Shown: positions 28,743 through 36,519, counted from the first letter of the stretch. The stretch is DNA of 64,000 nt from Bacillus salipaludis (GCF_004358205.1 NZ_SMYO01000007.1:62001-126000); one strand, 5' to 3'. A program made the numbers and translations. The notes: generated from the letters alone by a model not told the origin.

Positions 28743-29063
28743 ATGAAAATAGAAATTACCTTAGCGGCTGCTGAAAAAATAAAGATGAAAACAGAGGGCC
28801 GCTCGGGCTATTTAAAGCTAAAATATGATACAGACGGCTGCGGTTGTGCGGTAAATGGCGTAACAGTATTGTGGTTTGTACCAGAATTGGATGATAACGA
28901 CATTCAGATTGAATCGAATGACGTACCGGTTTATATCGAAAAAGCAAAAGCGGTTTTCTTTGATGAACAAATGAAAATTGATTTTTCAACTGTATCAAAT
29001 TGCTTTCAATTAAAAAGCCCGCAGCAAATTTTAAACGGGCATATGAGCCTTATCATCAAATAA
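28743..29063 (+). CDS. yqkB: HesB/IscA-type iron-sulfur protein YqkB
   Basis: A member of the YqkB branch of the HesB/IscA fold, probably handling iron or Fe-S clusters. The 106-residue protein begins MKIEITLAAAEKI and holds one CGC motif (DTDGCGCAVNG, near residues 37-39), as in YqkB relatives rather than the three separated cysteines of typical IscA; one further cysteine lies near 89 (SNCFQL). ATG at 28743 follows AAGGGGG. The next gene converges on it, with a shared hairpin. Confidence 0.88.
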   Translation: MKIEITLAAAEKIKMKTEGRSGYLKLKYDTDGCGCAVNGVTVLWFVPELDDNDIQIESNDVPVYIEKAKAVFFDEQMKIDFSTVSNCFQLKSPQQILNGHMSLIIK

Positions 29064-29064
29064 A

Positions 29065-29095
29065 AAACAGACTGCTCCAATTGGACAGTCTGTTT
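29065..29095. terminator. Bidirectional terminator between yqkB and yqkD
   Basis: A perfect 10-bp stem (29065-29074 with 29086-29095). It overlaps the yqkD stop codon by two bases. Confidence 0.86.
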
Positions 29096-30014
29096 AACGA
29101 GAAGGCTCCAGATTTACATATTTTTGTAAAAACTCATCAATTACTCGTTCATAATCAGTGCGGTTTTCATTAAAGGATTGGGCATGCCGCCCTTTTTCTG
29201 CAATATAGAGCATTTTAGGCCCTTTTTTATGTTCAAATAAATCCTGGGTCATCGAGGGCAAGATATAATCATCCTTACGGCTATGAATGAACAAGACAGG
29301 ATGTTGAATATTTTCAATAACCGAGATCGGTGAGACATTCCGGATTGAATATTTATCCCGAATCCGTAATATAAGGTCTCCAATCGGTAATAAAATTCCA
29401 GGAAAAAGCTTAAAATCCTTTTTAATCAAATAAGCAAGCTGAGCCCTGAAATCTGAAAATGGACAGTCGGCGATGTAAAAATCAGCACCATCCTCAAGCA
29501 TTCCTGCATACAACAGCATCGTTGCTGCTCCCATGGATTCACCGTGAATTCCCAACAAAAGATTCGTTCCTTTTTCCTCTTTCAGCCAGTCAACAACGGC
29601 TTTTAAATCGAATTTTTCGTAATAACCGAAGCTCGTGGTCCTTCCTCCGGATTCTCCGTGGCGCCGGTGATCATAAATTAGCACATTAAAACCGCGCTCA
29701 AGGAACAGATTCATATATTTGATTGAATTGATTTTCGTTTCTGTTACACCGTGAGAAATAATAATATAACGGTCTGTTTGGTGCGGTTCAACAAGAACTG
29801 CTTTAATTTCATAACCAAAGGGTGAAGGAATCTCGATTTTTCGTTTCGGCAGTGTTTTTAATTGTGTAGGATTATATCTGCCGGCTTCTTTTTCCCGCTT
29901 TAAAATAAATTCTTCATCCTTTTTTTTCATATACATCAGCCGGTTGGTAAAATAAATTGCAAGTGCGAGCCAAAAAAATAATAAAATAAACAAGGTTCGA
30001 AATGCCTTTTTCAA
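29094..30014 (-). CDS. yqkD: Membrane-anchored alpha/beta hydrolase YqkD
   Basis: A serine hydrolase of unknown substrate, tethered by an N-terminal membrane segment (about residues 6-24) and facing outward or inward undetermined. The 306-residue protein shows the oxyanion segment ISHGVTETK, YDHRRHGESGG, the nucleophile elbow GIHGESMGAA and an acid-histidine region FIHSRKDDYILP...KGRHAQSF. TTG at 30014 is best placed, 8 bases after GGGAGG; GTG at 30023 overlaps that site. It is convergent with yqkB as in B. subtilis. Confidence 0.88.
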   Translation of the reverse strand: MKKAFRTLFILLFFWLALAIYFTNRLMYMKKKDEEFILKREKEAGRYNPTQLKTLPKRKIEIPSPFGYEIKAVLVEPHQTDRYIIISHGVTETKINSIKYMNLFLERGFNVLIYDHRRHGESGGRTTSFGYYEKFDLKAVVDWLKEEKGTNLLLGIHGESMGAATMLLYAGMLEDGADFYIADCPFSDFRAQLAYLIKKDFKLFPGILLPIGDLILRIRDKYSIRNVSPISVIENIQHPVLFIHSRKDDYILPSMTQDLFEHKKGPKMLYIAEKGRHAQSFNENRTDYERVIDEFLQKYVNLEPSR

Positions 30015-30071
30015 ACAGGGCACCTCCCGAAAGGTTTCAACAATATTTTCCTATTAGCGTTATATTAACAT

Positions 30072-30102
30072 AAAAAAAGCCGCAAACTCCATTGCGGCTT
30101 TT
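30072..30102 (-). terminator. Terminator of the 46-residue protein gene
   Basis: AAAGCCGCAA pairs with TTGCGGCTTT, followed on the minus strand by a T run of seven. Confidence 0.85.
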
Positions 30103-30108
30103 ACTATT

Positions 30109-30249
30109 TTATTGTTCGGCATTCTGCCTCTTGGTTGGGTGTGTTGCTTTTTCTACTTCTTCCGCGGCAATCATTCTTTGGCCCCCGCCTGCAGAGTCAG
30201 CATAGTTTTTTCCCTTTTGGCTGTTTCCTTTTTCGCGTTTTTGGCTCAT
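30109..30249 (-). CDS. Unrecognised 46-residue hydrophilic protein
   Basis: I do not recognise this family. The peptide starts MSQKREKGNSQKGKNYADSA and continues GGGQRMIAAEEVEKATHPTK before an RQNAEQ end. It is highly hydrophilic, with a basic, Gly/Lys-rich first half and a short amphipathic second half, no cysteine and no membrane segment. That composition resembles minor small acid-soluble spore proteins, but no known member was matched. The gene has an AAGGGAG ribosome site, tandem ATG codons (30252 and 30249) and its own strong terminator, all signs of a real gene. Confidence 0.72.
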   Translation of the reverse strand: MSQKREKGNSQKGKNYADSAGGGQRMIAAEEVEKATHPTKRQNAEQ

Positions 30250-30472
30250 CATTGGTACTCCCTTCAAGATGGTTTCACCTTATAAGATGCATGAATGGAA
30301 GTATGATTATTCATAGAAGGTAAAGATTCAATCAAAGCAACTTTTTAAGGAAATTCAGCATCATTTTCCTTTTCTAACATTCATACTTTCATTATAAGGA
30401 GTTAAATTTAATTGGATGGGGCAAAGGGAGTATCCTTTGGTAAAACTAGTGAAATCGAAAGGAGAGAGAGAA

Positions 30473-31141
30473 ATGGCAAATGAAAAGGCCTCAGTCAGGG
30501 AGAGAATTGCGATACGGGCGGAGAAAGAAATCGAAAGCGGCTTTTACGTCAACTTAGGAATCGGTATGCCAACTCTTGTAGCCAACTACATGTCAGAAAA
30601 TAAACAGGTGGTTCTACAATCGGAAAATGGTTTGCTAGGAATTGGTCCATATCCAAAGGAGGATGAGGTCGACCCAGATTTAATCAATGCCGGAAAAGAG
30701 ACGGTAACGACCATTAGCGGCGCTGCTTTTTTTGACAGTGCTGAATCATTTGCGATGATTCGTGGCGGGCATATTAATCTAGCCATTCTTGGGGGAATGG
30801 AGGTTTCTGAAACCGGTGATCTAGCAAACTGGATGATACCTGGAAAAATGATTAAGGGCATGGGAGGGGCAATGGACCTTGTCCATGGCGCTCAAAGAAT
30901 CATTGTCATAATGGAACATGTTAATAAACGCGGGGAATCGAAAATTTTAAAGAAATGCACACTTCCGTTAACAGGAAAAGGAGTTGTCAATCGTATTATC
31001 ACAGAGCGGGCGGTAATGGATGTGACTGATTCCGGGCTAAAACTTGTTGAAGTGGCAAAAGGGTTTACGGTGGAAGAGGTTATAAATTCAACAGAAGCAG
31101 CATTAATGGTGGATGAGAATGTGTTACTTGAGGCCTATTAA
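30473..31141 (+). CDS. 3-oxoacid CoA-transferase B subunit, without its A subunit
   Basis: Half of a family I CoA-transferase (AtoA/ScoB/YodR type), which moves CoA between acyl-CoA and a carboxylate. The 222-residue protein has [11 protein letters not shown] and the active-site glutamate in [11 protein letters not shown], plus [14 protein letters not shown] and [16 protein letters not shown] at 30473 is chosen after GAAAGGAGAGAG. These enzymes normally need an adjacent A subunit, but none is encoded within the window. A partner elsewhere, or loss of one gene, would explain this. It stands alone between two small genes. Confidence 0.85.
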   Translation: MANEKASVRERIAIRAEKEIESGFYVNLGIGMPTLVANYMSENKQVVLQSENGLLGIGPYPKEDEVDPDLINAGKETVTTISGAAFFDSAESFAMIRGGHINLAILGGMEVSETGDLANWMIPGKMIKGMGGAMDLVHGAQRIIVIMEHVNKRGESKILKKCTLPLTGKGVVNRIITERAVMDVTDSGLKLVEVAKGFTVEEVINSTEAALMVDENVLLEAY

Positions 31142-31279
31142 GGAAAAGAAAGCAGGTTAATACCCAAAAGGGAAAAGTTCCTAATTTTCTCACCTGTTTT
31201 TTTGAGATAAATCTAAAGCTGTTTTATTGCGCCAAGTGGTATAATAGTGGCAAATTCGTTATGAAGGGGAGGTCTAACT

Positions 31280-31522
31280 GTGAAAAAGCAACCGAAACAG
31301 AAACCGAAAAAAGATGAATCTGTTGTTACGCTGAAGGATATGATGGATCCAAATTTACTAAAGCAGCTAAAAGAGCAGCAGGAGAAGCTCAAGATAGAGG
31401 AAGAGAATAAAAGAGCTGAAGAGGAGTTTAAAAAGCGGGAAGAAAGAAGATTAAAGGAAAAGAACAAATCCTTTGAAGAGTTGTTAAATGAAAGTGGAAT
31501 GAACTGGAAAGAGTTTAAATAG
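31280..31522 (+). CDS. yqkE: YqkE-like highly charged small protein (DUF3886 type)
   Basis: An 80-residue, very Lys/Glu-rich protein predicted to be largely one coiled coil (LLKQLKEQQEKLKIEEENKR through KKREERRLKEKNKSF). The family is widespread in Bacillaceae and its function is unknown. The GTG start at 31280 follows AGGGGAGG by 8 bases. Position just before yqkF matches B. subtilis yqkE. A 52-bp tandem array begins 28 bases after its stop. Confidence 0.8.
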   Translation: MKKQPKQKPKKDESVVTLKDMMDPNLLKQLKEQQEKLKIEEENKRAEEEFKKREERRLKEKNKSFEELLNESGMNWKEFK

Positions 31523-31550
31523 GATTCTTACTGTCTTTGTTGGTGGAAAT

Positions 31551-32208
31551 GTCCTTAATCTTCGATATGAAGACTAAAACTCGTAGCGAAACCTTCGAAA
31601 ATGGTCTTCATAAGGTCGATGAAGACCAAAACTCACTAAGGGCCCCGGGGAAACGTCCTTCAAGAGAGCGATGAAGGCCAAACCTCAATAAGGGCTCCGG
31701 GGAAACGTCCTTCAAGAAGACCGATGAAGGCCAAAACTCAACAAAGGCCCCGGGAAACGTCCTTCAAGAAGACCGATGAAGGCCAAAACTCAACAAAGGC
31801 CCGGGGAAACGTCCTTCAAGAGAGCGATGAAGGCCAAACCTCAACAAGGGCCTCGGGGAAACGTCCTTCAAGAAGACCGATGAAGGCCAAAACTCAACAA
31901 AGGCCCGGGGAAAAGTCCTTCAAGAGAGCGATGAAGGCCAAACCTCAACAGGGGCTCGGGAGAAACGTCCTTCAAGAGAGCGATGAAGGCCAAAACTCAC
32001 AGCGGGCCTCGGGGAAAAGTCCTTCAAGAGAGCGATGAAGGCCAAACCTCAACAGGGGCTCGGGAGAAACGTCCTTCAAGAGAGCGATGAAGGCCAAACC
32101 TCACTAAGGTTCCCTTCGAAACGTCCTTCATAAGGTCGATGAAGGCCAAAACCCATAGAGGTTCCCAAAAAAAGTCCTTCATAAGATTGATGGCCAAAAG
32201 TCAACAAA
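31551..32208. repeat. 52-bp tandem repeat array of hairpin units
   Basis: Units begin at 31551, 31603, 31655, 31707, 31759, 31811, 31863, 31915, 31967, 32019, 32071, 32123 and 32174: eleven successive steps of exactly 52 bp, the last of 51. The consensus starts GTCCTTCAAGAGAGCGATGA and continues AGGCCAAA, then a less conserved CTCAACAAGG stretch and a GC-rich CCCGGGGAAAC. Each unit can form a stem CCTTCA/TGAAGG; the second unit has GGTCTTCA/TGAAGACC. Edge units are diverged, central ones alike. No unique spacers exist. 52 is not a multiple of 3, so any reading frame changes with each unit. Confidence 0.95.
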
Positions 32209-32209
32209 T

Positions 32210-32242
32210 AACCCACTGGACAACGCCCAGTGGGATTTCTTT
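32210..32242. terminator. Hairpin between the tandem array and yqkF
   Basis: CCCACTGG pairs with CCAGTGGG across a 7-base loop (32212-32219 with 32227-32234), T-rich on the plus side. It may end any array transcript and yqkF from opposite sides. Confidence 0.75.
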
Positions 32243-33153
32243 TACCGATGCTCCTGATAAACGCTTGCCTTTGTCAACTTTCTAATAAAGCTAATCTCCT
32301 CATCTGACAATGCCCGGCTCATAGCCGCCGCCGCATTGCTTCGCACCTGCTCCGCACTGCTCGCACCAGTAATCACTGATGCAACAGTTGGGTTGGATAA
32401 ATTATATTGGAGTGCGACTTCTGTAAAAGAACGCCCCAATGCAATCTTTTCTTTCAACAGTGGCAATACTTCTTGCAACTCCTCCAGGCTATAATCCAAA
32501 TAGCCTTTTTCCGAAGCCTTTTCAAGCATTCTATCACTAAGAAGACCTTTGGCGAGAGGACCACGGGTAACAACACTAATTCCATGTTCAGCAAGAAGTG
32601 GCAATGCCTCTTCTTCAGGACGGCGATCCAAAATACTATATTGCATCATTACTGAAACCATTTTGGATTTCCTAACATATTCACGAATGACATTTGGTCG
32701 AATCGATGAAATCCCATAATAACGAATATAGCCCTCTGCCTTCAATTCCTCAAATGCTTCAATGGTTTCTTCTAATGGGTCTTCAATGGTCCCGCCGTGC
32801 AGCTGGTAAAGGTCAATATAGTCTGTACCAAGTCGTTTCAAGCTGTATTTTACTTCTTCCTTTATGTAAGATTTGGATGGGTCCCAAGACCAGCCGGACC
32901 GGTCCTTTCTCCAGCGATTACCTACTTTTGTAGCAAGAATCATCTTATCTCTGACAGGCTTTAAAGCAGCGCCGACCAGTGTTTCATTTACTCCGAAATC
33001 GTATAAATCAGCGGTATCAAAGTAGTTAATCCCCTCATCTAAAGCAGTATCAATAATATAGCGGGCTGCTTTTTCATCGGTGTCAATCGACATACACCCT
33101 AAGCCCAATTCAGTCACAAACAAATCAGAGTTCCCAAGTTGTCTTTTTTTCAA
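32242..33153 (-). CDS. yqkF: Aldo/keto reductase YqkF
   Basis: An NADPH-dependent carbonyl reductase of the aldo/keto reductase superfamily; the physiological substrate is unknown. The protein of about 303 residues has the barrel motifs NYFDTADLYDFG (catalytic Asp and Tyr), LATKVGNRW (Lys) and YQLHGGTIEDP (His), with VITGASSAEQV in the cofactor region. TTG at 33153 lies 8 bases after AGGGG; GTG at 33162 overlaps the site. It matches B. subtilis yqkF in position next to mciZ and nudF. Confidence 0.9.
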   Translation of the reverse strand: MKKRQLGNSDLFVTELGLGCMSIDTDEKAARYIIDTALDEGINYFDTADLYDFGVNETLVGAALKPVRDKMILATKVGNRWRKDRSGWSWDPSKSYIKEEVKYSLKRLGTDYIDLYQLHGGTIEDPLEETIEAFEELKAEGYIRYYGISSIRPNVIREYVRKSKMVSVMMQYSILDRRPEEEALPLLAEHGISVVTRGPLAKGLLSDRMLEKASEKGYLDYSLEELQEVLPLLKEKIALGRSFTEVALQYNLSNPTVASVITGASSAEQVRSNAAAAMSRALSDEEISFIRKLTKASVYQEHR

Positions 33154-33218
33154 AAAAACCACCCCTGTTCTTTTCCTACAATTTTATAAAAGAATAGGGG
33201 AGACTACAAATGTAACGA

Positions 33219-33350
33219 TTACTTTTGGGAAACATCCTTTATCCAATCCGAAACATAAACAAATTCTTTATTATATTCCTTAAGCTTTTGCAGCACTTCC
33301 CAGCCTTTGCCGACAAGGAGGACGCCCTTTTCGTGTACGTACACCTTCAT
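33219..33350 (-). CDS. mciZ: MciZ, mother-cell inhibitor of FtsZ
   Basis: A 43-residue peptide that caps FtsZ filaments and blocks Z-ring formation in the mother cell during sporulation. The sequence MKVYVHEKGVLLVGKGWEV, then LQKLKEYNKEFVYVSDWI, follows the B. subtilis MciZ pattern (MKV...KG.VLVGKAWE...LKEY...YV.DWI), and the locus between yqkF and nudF is the same. The ATG has a TTGGAGGGG site. A sigma-E type -10 lies about 30 bases upstream, as expected for mother-cell expression. Confidence 0.93.
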   Translation of the reverse strand: MKVYVHEKGVLLVGKGWEVLQKLKEYNKEFVYVSDWIKDVSQK

Positions 33351-33379
33351 CCCATACCCCTCCAAATAAAGTATGGTAA

Positions 33380-33387
33380 AATGTATG
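33380..33387 (-). promoter_or_regulatory. Sigma-E type -10 element for mciZ
   Basis: On the minus strand CATACATT matches the sigma-E -10 consensus CATACAMT closely, about 30 bases before the mciZ start. The -35 region (around CTAATCC, 13 bases upstream) is a weak match. Confidence 0.55.
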
Positions 33388-33423
33388 AGCAATGAATAGC
33401 GGATTAGAACAGGAGTGACAATT

Positions 33424-33975
33424 ATGGACAATCTTGAAGAAAAAACAATCCATAGTGAAGAAATTTTTTCTGGCAAGGTCATCAGCCTGCAAATACAAGA
33501 GGTTGAACTACCTAACGGGAAAAAGTCGAAACGTGAAATTATCAAACATCCTGGTGCAGTGGCGGTTATCGCCATCACCAATGAAAATAAAATCGTCATG
33601 GTAGAGCAATACCGCAAAGCCTTGGAAAGAACGATTGTTGAAATTCCTGCGGGAAAGCTTGAAAAAGGAGAAGACCCGGCCCTTTGTGCCCACAGGGAAC
33701 TTGAGGAAGAAACAAGCTATGTATGTGAAAGCCTTGAACTGCTGACATCTTTTTATACTTCACCAGGTTTTGCCGATGAAATCATTCATGTTTACCTTGC
33801 AAAAGGACTTTCGAAAAAAGAGAATTCAGCTGCTCTCGATGAAGATGAATTTGTAAATATTGAAGAATTGACCCTCGATGAGGCCATTCAATATATGAAA
33901 GATCAAAAAATCTACGATGCCAAAACAATTTATGCCATTCAATATTTGCAATTACAAGAGGCTCTAGCAAAATAA
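33424..33975 (+). CDS. nudF: ADP-ribose pyrophosphatase (Nudix hydrolase)
   Basis: Hydrolyses ADP-ribose to AMP and ribose 5-phosphate, limiting toxic ADP-ribose. The 183-residue protein has the Nudix box starting at AGKLEKGEDPALCAHRELEE and continuing ETSY, preceded by the family proline/ADP-ribose specificity region (GAVAVIAIT, VEQYRKALE). ATG at 33424 has AGGAGTG upstream; GTG at 33415 overlaps that site. Its TAA shares one base with the ATG of yqxK (TAATG), so the two are translationally coupled. Confidence 0.93.
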   Translation: MDNLEEKTIHSEEIFSGKVISLQIQEVELPNGKKSKREIIKHPGAVAVIAITNENKIVMVEQYRKALERTIVEIPAGKLEKGEDPALCAHRELEEETSYVCESLELLTSFYTSPGFADEIIHVYLAKGLSKKENSAALDEDEFVNIEELTLDEAIQYMKDQKIYDAKTIYAIQYLQLQEALAK

Positions 33976-35141
33976 TGAAAAATTATTATGTGGATTTACA
34001 TATTCATATTGGCAGAACCTGGACGGGTAAGCCTGTCAAAATTACTGGTGCCAAATCGTTAACCTTTACAAATATCATTGAACATGCGAGGCATGAAAAG
34101 GGTTTGAATATGGTGGGGATTATTGACAGCCATTCCCCGGAGGTTATTTTAGAGATGGAAAACCTCATTGAAAGCGGAGATCTTGTCGAGCATCCTGATG
34201 GCGGTTTAGTATTTGGAGATTTAACAGTGATTCCTGGGTCAGAGTTGGAAATTTATGATGAGGGATGCAACGGGCCAATCCATTTACTAGGTTTTTTTCC
34301 GACTCTAGCCATCATGAGGGAATTTTCATCCTGGCTTTCAAAAAATCTAAAAAATGTTCAGCTAAGCTCACAGCGGGTATATGTAACGGGCCTCGAACTG
34401 CAAAAAAAGATTAAAGACTTAGGAGGGATTTTTATCCCCGCCCATGTTTTTACTCCGTTTAAAAGCTTATATGGGAAAGGGGTTAACCGTTCCTTAACAG
34501 AGGTATTTGACCCAAACCTAATTGATGGGATTGAGCTTGGTTTAAGTTCAGATACTGACATGGCGGATCAAATTGGGGAAATTCACAAATATACGTTTGT
34601 AACAAACTCGGATGCCCATTCCCTCGCAAAGATTGCCCGAGAATATCAAGTAATCGCGATGGAAGAGCCGACCTTTAAGGAATTGCAAAAAGCATTAAAC
34701 GGTGAGGATGGTCGTGGAGTTGTTGCCAATTACGGGCTTGATCCGCTCCTAGGCAAATACCACAAAACTGTTTGTGCAGAATGCTTAAATCCGGCGGGTG
34801 AAGATGATCAAATATGTACACTTTGCGGGAACAAAAAAATCATTAAAGGTGTAGCAGATAGGATTTTAGAATTAAAAACAGCAGAGGAGGGTCCTTCAAA
34901 CAGACCGCCATATGTTCACCAAGTACCGCTGGAGTTTATCCCAGGGTTAGGGCCGAAGCTGCTTGAAAAACTTGTCAATCATTTCGGAAGTGAAATGGCG
35001 ATTTTGCATGAAGTCCCGGCAGAATCATTAAAAGAAGTCGTTCCGCCCAAAATTGCTGAATTAATTATGAAGGCGAGAGAAGGAGAAATTCACCTATCTG
35101 CAGGCGGCGGTGGCAAATACGGGAAAATCGCGGATCAATAA
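33975..35141 (+). CDS. yqxK: Endonuclease Q-like PHP-domain protein
   Basis: EndoQ-type enzymes nick DNA 5' to deaminated bases (uracil, hypoxanthine). The 388-residue protein begins with the PHP metal motif VDLHIHIG and continues with IDSHSPEV, PGSELEIY, PAHVFTPF and TNSDAHSLA. A zinc-binding CAEC...CTLCGNKK lies near residues 266-286, and the C-terminus has a helix-hairpin-helix FIPGLGPKLLEKLVNHFG. The domain order PHP, Zn finger, HhH fits EndoQ and B. subtilis YqxK. It is coupled to nudF; a terminator follows. Confidence 0.88.
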   Translation: MKNYYVDLHIHIGRTWTGKPVKITGAKSLTFTNIIEHARHEKGLNMVGIIDSHSPEVILEMENLIESGDLVEHPDGGLVFGDLTVIPGSELEIYDEGCNGPIHLLGFFPTLAIMREFSSWLSKNLKNVQLSSQRVYVTGLELQKKIKDLGGIFIPAHVFTPFKSLYGKGVNRSLTEVFDPNLIDGIELGLSSDTDMADQIGEIHKYTFVTNSDAHSLAKIAREYQVIAMEEPTFKELQKALNGEDGRGVVANYGLDPLLGKYHKTVCAECLNPAGEDDQICTLCGNKKIIKGVADRILELKTAEEGPSNRPPYVHQVPLEFIPGLGPKLLEKLVNHFGSEMAILHEVPAESLKEVVPPKIAELIMKAREGEIHLSAGGGGKYGKIADQ

Positions 35142-35147
35142 TAATTA

Positions 35148-35182
35148 GGGTTTGACTCCATAGAGTCAGACCCTTTTATATT
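35148..35182 (+). terminator. Terminator of nudF-yqxK
   Basis: GGGTTTGACTC pairs with GAGTCAGACCC (one G-U) across CATA, followed by TTTT. Confidence 0.87.
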
Positions 35183-35198
35183 ATCTATTAATTTTTGG

Positions 35199-35226
35199 TC
35201 ATAGAAAAGATAGACAAGCATAGTAT
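35199..35226 (+). promoter_or_regulatory. Candidate sigma-E promoter of spoIIM
   Basis: TCATAGA (35199-35205) and CATAGTAT (35219-35226) with a 13-base spacer lie about 35 bases before spoIIM. The match to the sigma-E consensus (KMATATT, CATACAMT) is partial; known mother-cell expression of spoIIM supports the guess. Confidence 0.4.
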
Positions 35227-35262
35227 GTAATAACTGATTGTCCGAATAGGGAGGAAACGCAA

Positions 35263-35910
35263 ATGAAGAAACGATTGTACCAGTCCGATGCCGCCAGTTA
35301 TTTCCGTGAGCATTCCTCAATTTTTTTATTTATTATCGTGTTATTTTTAATGGGTGTTATTTTTGGAGCTATTGTCGTAAATAGCATGGGAATTACGCAA
35401 AAAGAAGATCTATTCTACTATTTGTCGCAATTTTTTGGCCAGATTTCTAATGGAAAAGTGGCAGAAACAAATGATTTATTTTTCCAAAGTTTCTTTCATA
35501 ACAGCAAATTTATTGGACTGATGTGGATTCTGGGGATTTCCATTATTGGTTTACCAATTATTCTTATTCTTTTATTTTTAAAGGGTATGGTAGTTGGTTT
35601 TACGGTTGGTTTTTTAGTCAGTCAAATGGGCTGGAATGGATTTTTACTTGCATTTGTATCCATCCTTCCGCAAAATTTGATTATCATTCCGGTATTTATC
35701 ATAATGGCGGCATTTTCAGTTATTTTTTCAATTAGGATGATTAAAAAGCAGTTCTTAAAAAAGTATGGGCAGCCGATTATGCCCTTTTTCAAACGCTATA
35801 TTTTTGCTTTACTGGCAGCTGTCATTTTCATCTCCGCCGCTTCTGGAATTGAAGCTTATATGTCGCCATGGTTAATGAAAACAATCATCAGTACTGCTAA
35901 TTTAAAATAA
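35263..35910 (+). CDS. spoIIM: Stage II sporulation protein M
   Basis: A mother-cell membrane protein of the SpoIID-SpoIIM-SpoIIP complex, which drives engulfment by remodelling septal peptidoglycan and anchors the hydrolases. The 215-residue protein has a cytosolic N-terminus of about 20 residues and around five hydrophobic helices (about 22-44, 85-105, 110-130, 135-160, 180-200), matching the family. ATG at 35263 follows GGGAGG by about 8 bases. Position between yqxK and fur is conserved with B. subtilis. Confidence 0.93.
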   Translation: MKKRLYQSDAASYFREHSSIFLFIIVLFLMGVIFGAIVVNSMGITQKEDLFYYLSQFFGQISNGKVAETNDLFFQSFFHNSKFIGLMWILGISIIGLPIILILLFLKGMVVGFTVGFLVSQMGWNGFLLAFVSILPQNLIIIPVFIIMAAFSVIFSIRMIKKQFLKKYGQPIMPFFKRYIFALLAAVIFISAASGIEAYMSPWLMKTIISTANLK

Positions 35911-35941
35911 TTATATAATAATAATTAATATAAACCCTTGT

Positions 35942-35993
35942 TTATAATGATTTTATTTTGAATCTCTTTTCCCATCTGTTATAATGAGAATTA
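35942..35993 (+). promoter_or_regulatory. fur promoter with PerR/Fur-like boxes
   Basis: A sigma-A promoter fits TTGAAT (35958-35963), 16 bases, TATAAT (35980-35985). TTATAATGATTTTAT at 35942-35956 matches the PerR consensus TTATAATNATTATAA at 12 of 14 fixed bases, and TTATAATGAGAATTA at 35979-35993 matches 11 of 14 while covering the -10. B. subtilis fur is PerR-controlled, which supports the reading. Confidence 0.65.
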
Positions 35994-36018
35994 ACAGTGG
36001 CGAGGGAGGGACTTCGGG

Positions 36019-36483
36019 ATGGAAACTAGAATAGAAAGAATAAAAAAACAGTTGCACTCATCGAGCTATAAGCTTACACCTCAACGAGAAGCAACCGTTC
36101 GAGTTTTACTTGAAAATGAAGAGGATCATTTGAGTGCGGAAGATGTGTACCTCCTCGTTAAAGAAAAATCGCCGGAAATTGGCTTAGCAACTGTTTATCG
36201 GACTTTGGAACTTCTAACGGAATTAAAAATTGTCGATAAAATTAATTTTGGTGATGGAGTATCACGCTATGACCTTCGTCAGGAGGGGGCAGCACACTTT
36301 CATCATCATCTAGTATGTATTGAGTGCGGTGCAGTGGATGAAATTCAAGAGGATCTTCTTGAAGATGTTGAAGAAACGGTTGAACGCAGATGGAATTTTA
36401 AAATTAAAGATCATCGCCTCACCTTTCATGGCATTTGCTATCGCTGCCAAGATAAAAAAACGGAACAAGAAGAAACAGAATAA
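36019..36483 (+). CDS. fur: Ferric uptake regulator Fur
   Basis: An iron-responsive dimeric repressor of iron acquisition genes. The 154-residue protein has a winged helix (KLTPQREATVRVLLEN, GLATVYRTLELLTE recognition helix) and a dimer/metal domain with HFHHHLVCIECG, and a closing CYRCQ giving the CxxC pairs for structural zinc. The B. subtilis paralogs PerR and Zur are the alternatives, but position between spoIIM and xerD identifies Fur. The upstream PerR-like boxes suggest peroxide-linked control. Confidence 0.93.
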   Translation: METRIERIKKQLHSSSYKLTPQREATVRVLLENEEDHLSAEDVYLLVKEKSPEIGLATVYRTLELLTELKIVDKINFGDGVSRYDLRQEGAAHFHHHLVCIECGAVDEIQEDLLEDVEETVERRWNFKIKDHRLTFHGICYRCQDKKTEQEETE

Positions 36484-36492
36484 GAATAAACG

Positions 36493-36519
36493 AGTCCTTT
36501 TTTATGAAAAGGACTTTTT
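36493..36519 (+). terminator. Terminator of fur
   Basis: A perfect 9-bp stem, AGTCCTTTT with AAAAGGACT, and a T tract. Confidence 0.85.

Noticed and set aside
31145..31200. Weak inverted repeat after the CoA-transferase gene as a terminator
   Set aside because: Pairing is only 5-6 bp around CAGGT/ACCTG with a long interior; not strong enough to list.
31724..32038. A 104-residue frame across the tandem array
   Set aside because: The 52-bp period shifts frame each unit, and the frame simply reads noncoding repeat DNA; there is no ribosome site.
31551..32208. Possible CRISPR array because of regular repeat spacing
   Set aside because: The whole 52-bp period is repeated; there are no unique spacers, no leader and no cas genes nearby.
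33219..33617. A 132-residue minus-strand frame covering the mciZ region
   Set aside because: It runs into nudF on the opposite strand; the 43-residue MciZ with its own ribosome site explains the end of this frame.
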